A DNA stretch of 64,000 nucleotides from JAWWPG01 sp033850885 (GCA_033850885.1 JAWWPG010000006.1:93869-157868); one strand, 5' to 3'; positions 33,608-43,268 are shown, counted from the first letter of the stretch. Notes: a model not told the origin generated them from the sequence alone. Made by a program: numbers and translations.

Positions 33608-34112
33608 TGGCGCGGTGATCCCCTCCGCCGGAGGACGGGAGGAGGGGCTCGATGTCGGCGACGATGTCAGCCGGCTCGGTCTTGGGGGCGTAGCGCTTCA
33701 CCACGTGTCCGTCGGGGGCGACTAGGAACTTCGTAAAGTTCCACTCGACCGCGGCGCCCGAGTCCGCGGGTCGCTCGTGTGTCAGCCACCGGAACAGCGG
33801 GTGGGCGTCCTCGCCATTGACGTCCACCTTCGCGAACATCGGGAAGGTCACGTCGTACGTCGTCGAGCAGAACGCCTTGATCTGCGCCTCGTCGCCCGGC
33901 TCCTGGTGGCCGAACTCGTCGCACGGGAAGCCGAGGACCGCGAGCCCCCTCTCGGCGTACTTCTCGTAGAGGCGCTGCAGGCCCTCGTACTGCGGGGTGT
34001 TACCACATTTCGATGCCGTGTTCACGACGAGCACGACCTGGCCCTCGTAGTGTCCGAGCGGCTGAAGGTCCCCGTCGATGGTGGTGGCGCTGAAGTCGTG
34101 GGCGGTGGTCAT
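33597..34112 (-). CDS. Glutathione peroxidase-family protein
   Basis: 171 residues. The thioredoxin-like fold reads NTASKCGNTPQYEGLQRLYEKY with the catalytic Cys, GFPCDEFGHQEPG with the Gln, and EWNFTKFLVAPDGHVVKRYAP with the Trp and Asn. Bacterial members often act as thioredoxin-dependent peroxidases. It lies 1 base from the rho stop and is likely a downstream member of the rho transcription unit. Confidence 0.93.
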   Translation of the reverse strand: MTTAHDFSATTIDGDLQPLGHYEGQVVLVVNTASKCGNTPQYEGLQRLYEKYAERGLAVLGFPCDEFGHQEPGDEAQIKAFCSTTYDVTFPMFAKVDVNGEDAHPLFRWLTHERPADSGAAVEWNFTKFLVAPDGHVVKRYAPKTEPADIVADIEPLLPSSGGGDHRATVE

Positions 34113-34113
34113 G

Positions 34114-36021
34114 TCAGTCGTCGTCCGAGCCTCGCAGCCCTGAGGCCGTCGGGGTCGTTCGGTTGACCTCCATCAGGAACTCGACGTTGCTCTTGGTCTG
34201 CCGCAGCTTCTGCAGCAGCAGCTCGAGCGCCTGCTGCCCGTCAAGCGCGGACAGCACGCGGCGCAGCTTCCAGACGATCTGCAGCTCGTCCTTCGCCATC
34301 AGCAGCTCCTCGCGGCGGGTGCCGGAGGCGTCCACATCGATGGCAGGGAAGATCCGCTTGTCGGCGTACTCTCGGCGCAGCCTGAGCTCCATGTTCCCGG
34401 TGCCCTTGAACTCCTCGAAGATGACCTCGTCCATCTTGGACCCGGTCTCGATCAGCGCGGTCGCCAGAATCGTCAGCGAGCCGCCGTCCTCGATGTTGCG
34501 GGCCGCGCCGAAGAAGCGCTTCGGCGGGTAGAGCGCCGACGAGTCGACACCGCCGGAGAGGATGCGGCCGCTCGCCGGAGCAGCGAGGTTGTAGGCGCGG
34601 CCGAGGCGGGTGATCGAGTCGAGCAGCACGACGACGTCATGTCCGAGCTCGACGAGACGCTTGGCACGCTCGATGGAGAGCTCGGCGACCGTCGTGTGGT
34701 CCTCCGCCGGACGGTCGAACGTCGAGGCGATGACCTCGCCCTTGACCGCCCGCTGCATGTCCGTGACCTCTTCCGGCCGCTCGTCGACGAGCACGACCAT
34801 CAGATGACACTCGGGGTTGTTGGTCGTGATCGCGTTGGCGATCGACTGCAGCACGATGGTCTTCCCGGCCTTGGAGGGGCTCACGATCAGGCCGCGCTGA
34901 CCCTTGCCAACGGGAGCCACGATGTCGATGAGGCGGCCGATGAGCTGGTTGGGCTCGGTCTCCAGGCGCAGCCGGTCGGCTGCGTAGAGCGGCGTCAGCT
35001 TGGAGAACTCGACTCGGTTCTTGGCCGCCTCCGGGTCGGCACCGTTGACGCTGTCGATGCGCACCATCGGGTTGAACTTCTCCCGGCGCTCACCCTCGCG
35101 TCCCTGCCTGACCATCCCGGTGATCGCGTCACCCTTGCGCAGGCCGAACTTGCGGACCATCGAGAGAGAGACGTAGACGTCCGTCGGCCCGGGCAGGTAT
35201 CCCGTCGTCCGGACGAATGCGTAGTTGTCGAGGAGGTCCAAGATGCCGGCCGCGGGGATCAGTACGTCGTCGTCGCTGACCTGCGGTTCGCTGTCGCCGC
35301 CGCTCGTCGTGGGCCGCTTGTCCCGCTCGCGGTAGCGGTCCCGGCTGCGGCTTCGGCGCCGACTGTTGCGGGACTGTGAGTCCCGGTCCTGGGACTGACC
35401 GCTCGACGGTTGGTTGCTCTGCCCCTGGCTCTCCCGGGACTGGCTCTGCCCCTGGCTCTCGCGGGACTGACTCTGCCCCTGGCTGTCGCGGGACTGGCTC
35501 TCGCGGGACTGGCTCTCCCGATACTGGCTGGGCGAGCGCTCGGGTTCGGTGTCCTGCTGCGGCGTGGTCTGCTGCTGGACCTGCTGGTTCTGGGACTTCT
35601 GCTGCTGGGAGCGCTGGCTCTGGCCGCTCTGAGGCTGGCCGTTCTGAGGCTGGCCGTTCCGCTCGTCGCTCGTCGGCGGCTGGTCCGGGGTGTTGCCGTG
35701 GTTCTGGAACGGCCGGTTCTTGTCGTGCCTGGGCTCGCGCCTGCCCTGGGTCTGCTCTGCGGCCGGCGCCGAGGCGGTCACCGCAGTTGGGGGCGCCGAG
35801 GAGGTGTTCGCAACTGCAGGCGCGGACGAGCGCGCCCCGCCCGACTGGGCGGACGTGATGGCGTCGACGAGCGCGCTCTTGCGCATACCGGCCGTGCCCT
35901 TGATACCGAGCCTTCCGGCGAGGTTCTTGAGATCCGACATCAGCATCTTGCTGAGGCCATCTTGCTGTCCGCGGCTTGTCGAGCCCGCGGAGGAAGCGGC
36001 GGTGTCGGCTGTCTGGGTCAC
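34114..36021 (-). CDS. rho: Transcription termination factor Rho
   Basis: 635 residues. The N-terminal helix bundle (KMLMSDLKNLAGRLGIKGTAGMRKSALVDAI) is followed by a polar, disordered region of about 170 residues, rich in Gln, Ser and Arg, with SQSRESQGQ repeats and a basic RRRSRSRDRYRERDK end. The RNA-binding fold and RecA-like ATPase follow (IVSPSKAGKTIVLQSI Walker A, LIVLLVDERPEEVTDM, VVVLLDSITRLGRAYN). It unwinds RNA and ends transcripts. The insertion is typical of actinobacteria, but its repeats make it unusual. The 285-base leader upstream is gene-free. Confidence 0.96.
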   Translation of the reverse strand: MTQTADTAASSAGSTSRGQQDGLSKMLMSDLKNLAGRLGIKGTAGMRKSALVDAITSAQSGGARSSAPAVANTSSAPPTAVTASAPAAEQTQGRREPRHDKNRPFQNHGNTPDQPPTSDERNGQPQNGQPQSGQSQRSQQQKSQNQQVQQQTTPQQDTEPERSPSQYRESQSRESQSRDSQGQSQSRESQGQSQSRESQGQSNQPSSGQSQDRDSQSRNSRRRSRSRDRYRERDKRPTTSGGDSEPQVSDDDVLIPAAGILDLLDNYAFVRTTGYLPGPTDVYVSLSMVRKFGLRKGDAITGMVRQGREGERREKFNPMVRIDSVNGADPEAAKNRVEFSKLTPLYAADRLRLETEPNQLIGRLIDIVAPVGKGQRGLIVSPSKAGKTIVLQSIANAITTNNPECHLMVVLVDERPEEVTDMQRAVKGEVIASTFDRPAEDHTTVAELSIERAKRLVELGHDVVVLLDSITRLGRAYNLAAPASGRILSGGVDSSALYPPKRFFGAARNIEDGGSLTILATALIETGSKMDEVIFEEFKGTGNMELRLRREYADKRIFPAIDVDASGTRREELLMAKDELQIVWKLRRVLSALDGQQALELLLQKLRQTKSNVEFLMEVNRTTPTASGLRGSDDD

Positions 36022-36306
36022 GTGAGGTCCTTCCCACGTCTGGTGCGCAGTAAGAGTCTTGCGCCCATTGATAGAGGTAAATGCTCGTGCGGGCGCAGGA
36101 ATGATGCGTTCAGCACTGCATGGGCCGCGTTGGAATACGCGGTGGACTGTCCGAGGCGAGGTGCTGGCCGATCTCTGCGATCCGCGAGAAAGTCCGGCTG
36201 ACGAATCCAGCCGATGTCGCAGACATTAGCACTTGCTGCGGCGGTATGCCCTACCGGCGTGCCATAAAGGTCGTCGACAGACGGTCAAACGCCGCCGGGT
36301 CGATCC
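36022..36306 (-). other. Gene-free leader/intergenic region of rho
   Basis: Between thrB and rho. No coding frame is seen. Its length is consistent with an untranslated leader, and Rho leaders are known to be autoregulated in other bacteria, but no defined structure can be shown. A palindrome CCGACCCGGGTCGG lies at the thrB end. Confidence 0.4.
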
Positions 36307-37221
36307 CTATTCCCGACCCGGGTCGGCGCGTTCCGTACCAGCCCCTCGGACGTCGACGGCGAGGCGAATCGGGCGCCAGCCGGGCGGCGCCTGGCGGACG
36401 GCCTCGTCAACCTGCCGCCCCGTGCATAGCGCCAGCACCGACGGGCCGGCTCCGGAGATGACAGCCGCCACCCCGAGCCGGCGCAGCGTCTCGACGAGTC
36501 GCATCGACGCCGGCATCACGTGGCGCCTGGCCTCCTGGTGGAGGTACTCGACGGTCGCGGAGAGAAGCAGGTCGGGACGAGCCGTGAGCGCCACGACGAG
36601 CAGGGCGGCGCGAGCCGAGTTCGCCGCGGCCGCCGCGTGTGGCACCACCGACGGGAGCAGGCTGCGGGTGAGCGGGGTGCCGAGCGGGTCGGGCGCGCAG
36701 AACACGACGGGTATGACGGTGCGGTCGACGTCGAGCCGGACCGCGCGGGGCCCGCCCTGCTCGGTCCAGGCGACGACAAGGCCGCCGAGCAAGCAGGCGG
36801 CCACGTTGTCGACATGACCCTCGAGCGCCGTCGCCGCCGCCAGCGCCTCCTCGTCGCCGACCGCAATGCCCCCGACGAGCGACTCCGCCAGTCGCAGCCC
36901 GGCGACGATGGCAGCCGCCGACGAGCCGAGGCCGCGACCTTGGGGAATGGCGTTGCGGCAGGTGAGCCGAAGGCCCGGTTGCGGCACCTGCCGACTGTCG
37001 AGGGCGCCGCGGATCGCCTTCACCACAAGGTTGGTGTCGTCGCTGGGCAGCTCGGCGGCGCCCTCCCCCACGATGACGACCTCGGTTCCCGCCCTCGTCA
37101 CCTCGGCCGTCACCACGTCGGCGAGGTCGAGGCACAGCGCCAGGCTGTCGAAGCCTGGTCCGAGGTTCGCGCTCGTCGCAGGCGCTCGCACGGTCACCGA
37201 GCCGGCGACGAAATCAGCCAC
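36307..37221 (-). CDS. thrB: Homoserine kinase
   Basis: 304 residues from a GTG that overlaps the thrC stop by 8 bases. GHMP-kinase motifs are VRAPATSANLGPGFDSLALCLDL (motif 1) and PQGRGLGSSAAAIVAGLRLAE (motif 2, ATP loop), with the late AVISGAGPSVLALC (motif 3). It phosphorylates homoserine on the way to threonine. It is the last gene of hom-thrC-thrB. Confidence 0.95.
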   Translation of the reverse strand: MADFVAGSVTVRAPATSANLGPGFDSLALCLDLADVVTAEVTRAGTEVVIVGEGAAELPSDDTNLVVKAIRGALDSRQVPQPGLRLTCRNAIPQGRGLGSSAAAIVAGLRLAESLVGGIAVGDEEALAAATALEGHVDNVAACLLGGLVVAWTEQGGPRAVRLDVDRTVIPVVFCAPDPLGTPLTRSLLPSVVPHAAAAANSARAALLVVALTARPDLLLSATVEYLHQEARRHVMPASMRLVETLRRLGVAAVISGAGPSVLALCTGRQVDEAVRQAPPGWRPIRLAVDVRGAGTERADPGRE

Positions 37222-38296
37222 GGTCGAGCCCGGCCGCCTCGGCCACCTGGGCGACCTCGGGATCCACCACGACGTCCACCAGGTCACCCCGGAACTTCAG
37301 GGCGGTCTCGATGTCCTTCAGACCGTGACCTGTCAGCGTGACCGTGATCGTCATCTCGGGCTCCACCACTCCGTTCCCGTGACGGGCGACCAGACCCGCC
37401 GCGCCGGCGGCGGATGCCGGCTCCACGAAGACGCCGTCGACGGCCGCGAGCTGCTGCTGTGCGGACAGGATCTCCTGGTCGCTCACGGCCGCGATCAGTC
37501 CACCGGACTCGTCGCGGGCCGCCTCGGCCAGATGCCAGGAAGCGGGGTTCCCGATCCGGATCGCGGATGCGGCGGTCTGGGGACTCGCGACCGCCGTTCC
37601 GCTGACCAGGGGTGCTGCGCCGGCAGCCTGGAAGCCCCAGAGCGCCGGCGTCGACGTGCAGCGGGCGGCGTCGACGTACTCTCGAAAGCCCTTCCAGTAC
37701 GACGCGATGTTGCCGGCGTTCCCGACGGGCAGGACGTGCACGTCCGGGGCTCGGCCGAGGGTGTCGACGATCTCGAAGGCCGCGGTCTTCTGACCCTCGA
37801 GTCGCAGTGGGTTGACTGAGTTGACGAGCGTCACCGGGTAGCTCGCCGCGAGCTCGCGGGCCAGCTCGAGGCAGCCGTCGAAGCCGGTGCGGAGGCTGAC
37901 GATCCGAGCCCCGTGCATCACGGCCTGGGCCATCTTGCCGCGGGCGATCCCGCCATCAGGGACGAGGACGACGGGAGTCAGGCCGGCTCGTGCCGCGTAC
38001 GCCGCCATCGAGGCGGAGGTGTTGCCCGTGGAGGCGCACACCACCGCCGCGGCGCCCTGCTCCAGCGAGTGCGAGACGACGACCGTCATCCCGCGATCCT
38101 TGAACGAGCCTGTGGGGTTGGCCGCCTCGACCTTGAGCCACACCTCGCAGCCGGTAAGCCCGGAGAGCCAGCGGGATCGGACCAGCGGCGTCCCTCCCTC
38201 GCCCAGGGTCACCCGGTTAGCCTCCGCGATCGCGGGCAGCCGGTCGCCGTACTCGGCGATGACTCCACGCCAGGAAGGCGCGCCACGCGGGGTCAT
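37214..38296 (-). CDS. thrC: Threonine synthase
   Basis: 360 residues. The PLP lysine is in AANPTGSFKDRGMTVVVS. The phosphate-binding loop VGNAGNIASYWKGF and the tail motif PASAAGAAGL are visible. It converts phosphohomoserine into threonine. The start overlaps the hom stop by 4 bases. Confidence 0.96.
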   Translation of the reverse strand: MTPRGAPSWRGVIAEYGDRLPAIAEANRVTLGEGGTPLVRSRWLSGLTGCEVWLKVEAANPTGSFKDRGMTVVVSHSLEQGAAAVVCASTGNTSASMAAYAARAGLTPVVLVPDGGIARGKMAQAVMHGARIVSLRTGFDGCLELARELAASYPVTLVNSVNPLRLEGQKTAAFEIVDTLGRAPDVHVLPVGNAGNIASYWKGFREYVDAARCTSTPALWGFQAAGAAPLVSGTAVASPQTAASAIRIGNPASWHLAEAARDESGGLIAAVSDQEILSAQQQLAAVDGVFVEPASAAGAAGLVARHGNGVVEPEMTITVTLTGHGLKDIETALKFRGDLVDVVVDPEVAQVAEAAGLDRG

Positions 38297-39594
38297 GTCA
38301 AACCTTCAACGCGGAGCACCGATGTCACCGCATGCACCGACTCGAGTGCGGCGAGAGACCCGACGGTGTGCCTGAGCACGCTGTCGGGGGCACTGTGGGT
38401 AACGACCACGAGGCGGGCCTCGTCGCCGCGTCCATCCTGCTGGAGGGTCTCGATGGACACTCCCTCGTCGGCGAAGAGCTGCGCGACACTGGCCAGCACA
38501 CCTGGCCTGTCCTCGACGTCGAGGACCACGTGGTAGCGCGTCTCTGTCGCCCCCATCGGCACCACCCGGCAGTCGGCGTACACCGACTCGCCGGCCCCGG
38601 TGATGCCCGACAGCCGGTGGCGCGCCACGGTCACCAGGTCGCCGAGGACCGCGCTTGCCGTCGGCGCTCCCCCTGCGCCGGGTCCGTAGAACATCAGCTG
38701 CCCGGCGGCTGCACATTCGACGAAGACCGCGTTGAAGGCGCCCCGCACGCTCGCGAGCGGGTGCTCGGCGGGGATCATCGCGGGGTGCACACGGACGGAG
38801 ACCGTCGTGCTCCCGGACCGGTCCCGGCCACGCTCGCAGATGGCTAGCAGCTTGACGACGCAGCCGAGGCGTCGCGCCGACTCCAGGTCTCGGAGGCCGA
38901 CGTCCGTGATTCCCTCTCGGTGGACGTCGGCTGAGGAAACCCTTGTATGAAAGGCGATACTCGACAGGATCGCCGCCTTCGCCGCTGCGTCGAACCCTTC
39001 CACGTCGGCTGTCGGGTCAGCCTCCGCGAAACCCAGCGCCTGGGCCTCCTCGAGCGCCGCGGCGAAGTCCACGCCGGCTGTTCCCATCATGTCCAGGATG
39101 AAGTTGGTGGTCCCGTTGACGATCCCGAGAACGCGGTTCACCGAGTCGCCGGCCAATGACTCCCGGAGCGGACGGATGATCGGGATGGCACCGGCGACGG
39201 CTGCCTCGAAGTACAGGTCGCGCTGCGCCTTCTCGGCGGCCGCGAACAAGGTGCCACCGTCCTCGGCCAGCAGGGCCTTGTTGGCGGTGACGACCGATGC
39301 GCCTGCATCTAGCGCCGAAAGGATCAGCGACCGGGCCGGCTCGATGCCGCCGATCACCTCGATGACCACGTCCACGTCGTCTCGGGTGGCAAGTCCCGCG
39401 GCGTCGGCCGTGAACAGCTCGGGCTGTACGTCGGTGGACCTTTCCTTGTCGATCCGACGTACGGCGATGCCGGCCAGCTCCACCGGGGCACCCACCCGCT
39501 CGGCGAGATCGGCAGACTGGCTCAGCAGCAGCCGGGCGACCTCACTGCCGACCACTCCGCAGCCGAGCAGCGCCACCCGCACGGCGTCGGTCAT
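38293..39594 (-). CDS. hom: Homoserine dehydrogenase
   Basis: 433 residues. The NAD(P) Rossmann loop GCGVVGSEVARLLL is at the start, the catalytic domain has VVTANKALLAEDG and GIVNGTTNFILDMM, and an ACT domain is at the C-terminus (YHVVLDVEDRPGVLASVAQLFADEGVSIETLQQDGRG), probably for threonine feedback. It reduces aspartate semialdehyde. It overlaps lysA by 4 bases. Confidence 0.96.
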   Translation of the reverse strand: MTDAVRVALLGCGVVGSEVARLLLSQSADLAERVGAPVELAGIAVRRIDKERSTDVQPELFTADAAGLATRDDVDVVIEVIGGIEPARSLILSALDAGASVVTANKALLAEDGGTLFAAAEKAQRDLYFEAAVAGAIPIIRPLRESLAGDSVNRVLGIVNGTTNFILDMMGTAGVDFAAALEEAQALGFAEADPTADVEGFDAAAKAAILSSIAFHTRVSSADVHREGITDVGLRDLESARRLGCVVKLLAICERGRDRSGSTTVSVRVHPAMIPAEHPLASVRGAFNAVFVECAAAGQLMFYGPGAGGAPTASAVLGDLVTVARHRLSGITGAGESVYADCRVVPMGATETRYHVVLDVEDRPGVLASVAQLFADEGVSIETLQQDGRGDEARLVVVTHSAPDSVLRHTVGSLAALESVHAVTSVLRVEGLT

Positions 39595-40973
39595 GGCACA
39601 TCCAGACGCAGCAGGTCGTCCTCGGTCTCGCGTCTCATCATAAGCCGCGCGTGACCCGACCTGACGGCCACGACGGCAGGGCGCGGCACGTGGTTGTAGT
39701 TGCTTGCGAGCGAGCGGCAGTAGGCGCCGGTCCCCGGGACCGCGAGCAGGTCGCCGGGGCGCACGTCAGCCGGCAGGAACTCGTCCTTGACAACGATGTC
39801 GCCGGACTCGCAGTGCTTTCCGACCACACGGGCCAACGTGGCAGGTGCCGCCGAGCGCCGCGAGGCGAGAGTGCACGAGAAGTCCGCGTCGTACAGCGCG
39901 GCGCGGATGTTGTCGCTCATCCCGCCGTCGACCGCGACGTAGAGCCGGCTGTCTCCGCGGTCGAGACGGACTGTCTTGACCGTGCCCACCTCGTAGAGCG
40001 TGAACGTCGACAGCCCGGCGATGGCCCGGCCCGGCTCGATGGACAGCCGCGGCTCGTCGATGCCCAGGGCGTGGCACGCATCGGCTACGACCCCACGAAT
40101 CGAGCCGGCCAGGTCGGCAGGTTCGCGCGGGTCGTCCCGGGTTGTGTAGGGGATGCCGAACCCACCACCGAGGTCCAGCTCGCCGAGCCTCATCCCGGCG
40201 GTCAGCCCGTCGGCGTACAGGGCCAGCAGTCGACGTACCGCAACGTCGAAGCCCGCCGTGTCGAAGATCTGTGAGCCGATGTGCGAGTGCAGTCCGAGGA
40301 GGCGAAGGGGCGCGGCTGCCTCGACCGCTCGCATCGCCTCCCAGGCATCGCCGTCCGCGAATGAGAAACCGAACTTCTGGTCCTCGTGCGCGGTGGCGAT
40401 GTAGCTGTGGGTGTGCGCCTCGACGCCGGGCTTGACCCGGACGAGCACGCCCTGCACGACGCCGGCCCCCGCAGCGAGAGCGGTGAGGCGCTCGATCTCC
40501 GACATCGAGTCGACGATCACCCGGCCGACGCCCGTCTGCACGGCCCGGCTGAGCTCGGTCAGGCTCTTGTTGTTGCCGTGGAACCCGATCCGGGCCGGGT
40601 CGAAGCCGGCACGCAATGCACAGACAAGCTCCCCGGCGGAGCAGACGTCCAGCCCCAGACCCTCGTCGGCGACCCAGCGCGCGACCTCGACCGACAGGAA
40701 CGCCTTCGCGGCATAGAACACGTCACACCCGGCGAAGGCGTCCCGGAAGTCAGCTGCGCGGCTGCGGAAGTCAGCCTCGTCGACGACGTACGTGGGAGTC
40801 CCGAACTTTTGAGCCAGCTCGCAGACGCCGACGCCCGCGACTGTGACCTCTCCGGGCTCGGTCTTGACGACCCCGGACGACCACAACCGGGGCACCAGCG
40901 CGTTGGGATCGTGGGGTTGCGCCAGCCATGACGGGACCACAAGGGCATCCCGCGGGTCCCCGATCGTGCCCAC
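39591..40973 (-). CDS. lysA: Diaminopimelate decarboxylase
   Basis: 460 residues from a GTG that shares one base with the argS stop; a longer upstream frame runs through argS and is rejected. The PLP Lys is in DVFYAAKAFLSVEV, with IGFHGNNKS, LGLHSHIGSQIFD, LDLGGGFGIPYT, CESGD, and GAYCRSLASNYNHVPRP as the fold III marks. It forms lysine from meso-DAP. It lies in argS-lysA-hom, the normal actinobacterial order. Confidence 0.96.
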   Translation of the reverse strand: MGTIGDPRDALVVPSWLAQPHDPNALVPRLWSSGVVKTEPGEVTVAGVGVCELAQKFGTPTYVVDEADFRSRAADFRDAFAGCDVFYAAKAFLSVEVARWVADEGLGLDVCSAGELVCALRAGFDPARIGFHGNNKSLTELSRAVQTGVGRVIVDSMSEIERLTALAAGAGVVQGVLVRVKPGVEAHTHSYIATAHEDQKFGFSFADGDAWEAMRAVEAAAPLRLLGLHSHIGSQIFDTAGFDVAVRRLLALYADGLTAGMRLGELDLGGGFGIPYTTRDDPREPADLAGSIRGVVADACHALGIDEPRLSIEPGRAIAGLSTFTLYEVGTVKTVRLDRGDSRLYVAVDGGMSDNIRAALYDADFSCTLASRRSAAPATLARVVGKHCESGDIVVKDEFLPADVRPGDLLAVPGTGAYCRSLASNYNHVPRPAVVAVRSGHARLMMRRETEDDLLRLDVP

Positions 40974-42637
40974 TACATCCGCTCGGGCGCGGAGACGCCG
41001 AGCAGCTCCAAACCGTGCGCAAGGACGGTCCGGGTCGCGGTGACCAGGACCAGCCGTGCCCGATGTACGTCGGTGACCTCCTCGTCGCCGAGCGGCAGCA
41101 CACGGCAGTCGTCGTAGAACCGGTGGAACGTCGCGGCGGTCGCCTCGAGGTAACGGGCGACCCGATGCGGTTCCCGCAGCTCCGCCGAGGTGGCCACGAC
41201 CGACGGGAAGTCGGCGAGCGCCCGTAGCAGGTCGCCCTCTCGCTCGTGCGACAGCAACCCCGGGTCGAACGCGAGGGTGTCGAGGGAGAACCCGAGCTGC
41301 TCCGCGTTGCGCTCGATCGAGGCGAGCCTGGCGTGCGCGTACTGGACGTAGTACACCGGGTTGTCGCTGCTCTGGCGGGCCCACAGGTCGAGGTCGATGT
41401 CGATCGTGGAGTCGTTGGAGTAGCGGACGAGCGCGTACCGGGCGGCGTCCACCCCGACGGCGTCGACGAGGTCCTCGAGCGTGAGGACGTCGCCGGACCG
41501 TTTGCTCATCCGCACGGGCTCGCCGTCGCGGAGCAGGTTGACCATCTGGCCGATGACGATCTCGAGGGTCACGTCGGGGTCGTCTCCGAACCCGCCTGCC
41601 AAGGCCCGGTACCTGCCGACGTAGCCGTGATGGTCGGCGCCCAGCACGATCATGACCTTGTCGAACCCACGCCCCCGCTTGTCGAGGTAGTAGGCGGCGT
41701 CGGCGCAGTAGTAGGTGGGCACGCCGTTGGACCTGACGATCACCCGGTCCTTGTCGTCGCCGTAGTCCGTCGAGCGCAGCCAGAGGGCACCGTCCGCCTC
41801 GTACGTGAGGCCACCGGCCTTGAGCCGCTCGATAGCGGCGTCGATGGCGCCGCTCTCGTGCAGGCTTCGCTCGCTGAAGTAGACGTCGAAGTCGACACCG
41901 AACTCGTGCAGGGTGGCCTTGACGTCGGCGAACATCATCTCCACGCCGGTCGCGCGGAACAGCTCCTTGGCCTCGCCGTCGCCGAGCGTGATGACCTCGG
42001 GGTGTGCCTCGACGACCTGAGCGGCGAGCTCGGCGATGTAGGCACCGGCGTAACCGCCCTCGGGGGTCGGCTCACCCTTGGCTGCGGCGAAGAGTGAGGC
42101 ACTGAACCTGTCGATCTGTGCGCCGCTGTCGTTGAAGTAGTACTCGCGGGCCACCGTGGCCGCTTCCGCCTCCAGGATCCTCGCGAGCGAGTCGCCCATC
42201 GCCGCCCACCGAGCGGAGGCCAGCGTGACAGGACCTGTCGGGTTGGCGGAGACGAACTCGAGGTTGATCCTCGTGCCGGCCAGCGCGTCGCCATCGCCGT
42301 ACGACGGCCCTGCCGCGGCGATGACCCGTGCGACCTCCCCTTGGGCGGCCGCTTCGACGCTGATGTTGATGAAGCCGGGGCCCGCCACCTGGACGCCCGC
42401 GATGCCGTCGAACGCCTTCAGCTCCGTCGCCAGCAGCTCCGCCAGCTCGCGGGGAGCCACGCCCATCCGCTTGCCGAGCTGCAGAGCCACGTTCGTCGCG
42501 TAGTCGCCGTGCTCCTTGTTCTTAGGCCGCTCTACCGTGACCCGATCGGGCAGCTCGCCGTCGTACGCCACGGCTCCGCGACGCACGAGCGCCCCCAAGG
42601 CGCCGGCGATCGTCACGGAGAGCTCTTCGGGCGTCAC
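40973..42637 (-). CDS. argS: Arginyl-tRNA synthetase
   Basis: 554 residues. The N-terminal additional domain covers the first 110 residues. The class-I core begins LEFVSANPTGPVTLASARWAAMGDSLARI. The canonical HIGH signature, normally right after PTGP, is replaced by TLAS. The KMSKS equivalent RMSKRSGDVLTLEDLVDAVG is present, and the DALR-type helical domain is at the C-terminus. It charges tRNA-Arg. It is the first gene of the argS-lysA-hom-thrC-thrB run. Confidence 0.94.
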   Translation of the reverse strand: MTPEELSVTIAGALGALVRRGAVAYDGELPDRVTVERPKNKEHGDYATNVALQLGKRMGVAPRELAELLATELKAFDGIAGVQVAGPGFINISVEAAAQGEVARVIAAAGPSYGDGDALAGTRINLEFVSANPTGPVTLASARWAAMGDSLARILEAEAATVAREYYFNDSGAQIDRFSASLFAAAKGEPTPEGGYAGAYIAELAAQVVEAHPEVITLGDGEAKELFRATGVEMMFADVKATLHEFGVDFDVYFSERSLHESGAIDAAIERLKAGGLTYEADGALWLRSTDYGDDKDRVIVRSNGVPTYYCADAAYYLDKRGRGFDKVMIVLGADHHGYVGRYRALAGGFGDDPDVTLEIVIGQMVNLLRDGEPVRMSKRSGDVLTLEDLVDAVGVDAARYALVRYSNDSTIDIDLDLWARQSSDNPVYYVQYAHARLASIERNAEQLGFSLDTLAFDPGLLSHEREGDLLRALADFPSVVATSAELREPHRVARYLEATAATFHRFYDDCRVLPLGDEEVTDVHRARLVLVTATRTVLAHGLELLGVSAPERM

Positions 42638-42845
42638 CGGGTCATCCTATCGACGCGCATCGCCGACTCAGCCCGTGACCACGCCCCGAACCGTGCGCAC
42701 CAGCACGGCGCACGGCATGGGGGTCCCGGATGTCCGCGACGTCGTCCACCACCAGGACGAGCAGCGGGACCCGGACCACGCGCGAACGTGCCGGTCTGCG
42801 GTTGTGGCCGGACCGCTCCTCGCTGCTACCCTGTGTGCGCCGCGG

Positions 42846-42920
42846 GCCCCCGTAGCTCAGGGGATAGAGCACCGCCCTCCGGAGGCGGGAGCGCAGGTTC
42901 GAATCCTGCCGGGGGCGCCA
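42846..42920 (+). tRNA. tRNA-Arg(CCG)
   Basis: GCCCCCG pairs perfectly with CGGGGGC; the anticodon stem CCGCC/GGCGG encloses CTCCGGA with anticodon CCG at 42879-42881; T-arm GCAGGTTCGAATCCTGC; CCA is encoded at 42918-42920. It is divergent from argS, so a tRNA-Arg lies next to its synthetase. Confidence 0.97.
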
Positions 42921-43268
42921 TGCGAATTGCGGCGCTGACCTGGGCTTTTGCCTTTCGTCTTGAATGCCGCCAGGTCGACAACGTCGGGGTTTGGCAACCG
43001 CAGCAGCCGCTACCTCGGCCGCCTTGGTAGCTTCGGCTCGGGCCCTGCGCAGGCCTTAGGTCCGGTGGAGATGGGACCGTGACCGGTCGCCGGTTGTCGC
43101 CTTGATCGATGCGCTCGCCGCTGGGCGGTCAATGGCAGCAGCAGAGCTGTCGCCCCGCTACCAGGAACGACGTCGACGTAACTCGTCGACGTATCAGCCC
43201 ATGACAGAAACGATCGTCTTGCCGGTGAGCCTTGCTTGCAGGCGGACCTACGGACACGGAGAGCACAA
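42921..43268. other. Gene-free stretch after tRNA-Arg
   Basis: No credible gene, repeat or RNA fold is seen over 348 bases. It begins with GCGAATTGCGGCGC, which resembles part of the inverted-repeat arm seen at 2.1 kb but lacks the second arm. The promoter of the next gene is presumably at its end. Confidence 0.5.

Noticed and set aside
39591..41384. lysA extended to 597 residues
   Set aside because: The extra part is out-of-frame argS; the GTG at the argS stop gives a normal 460-residue LysA.
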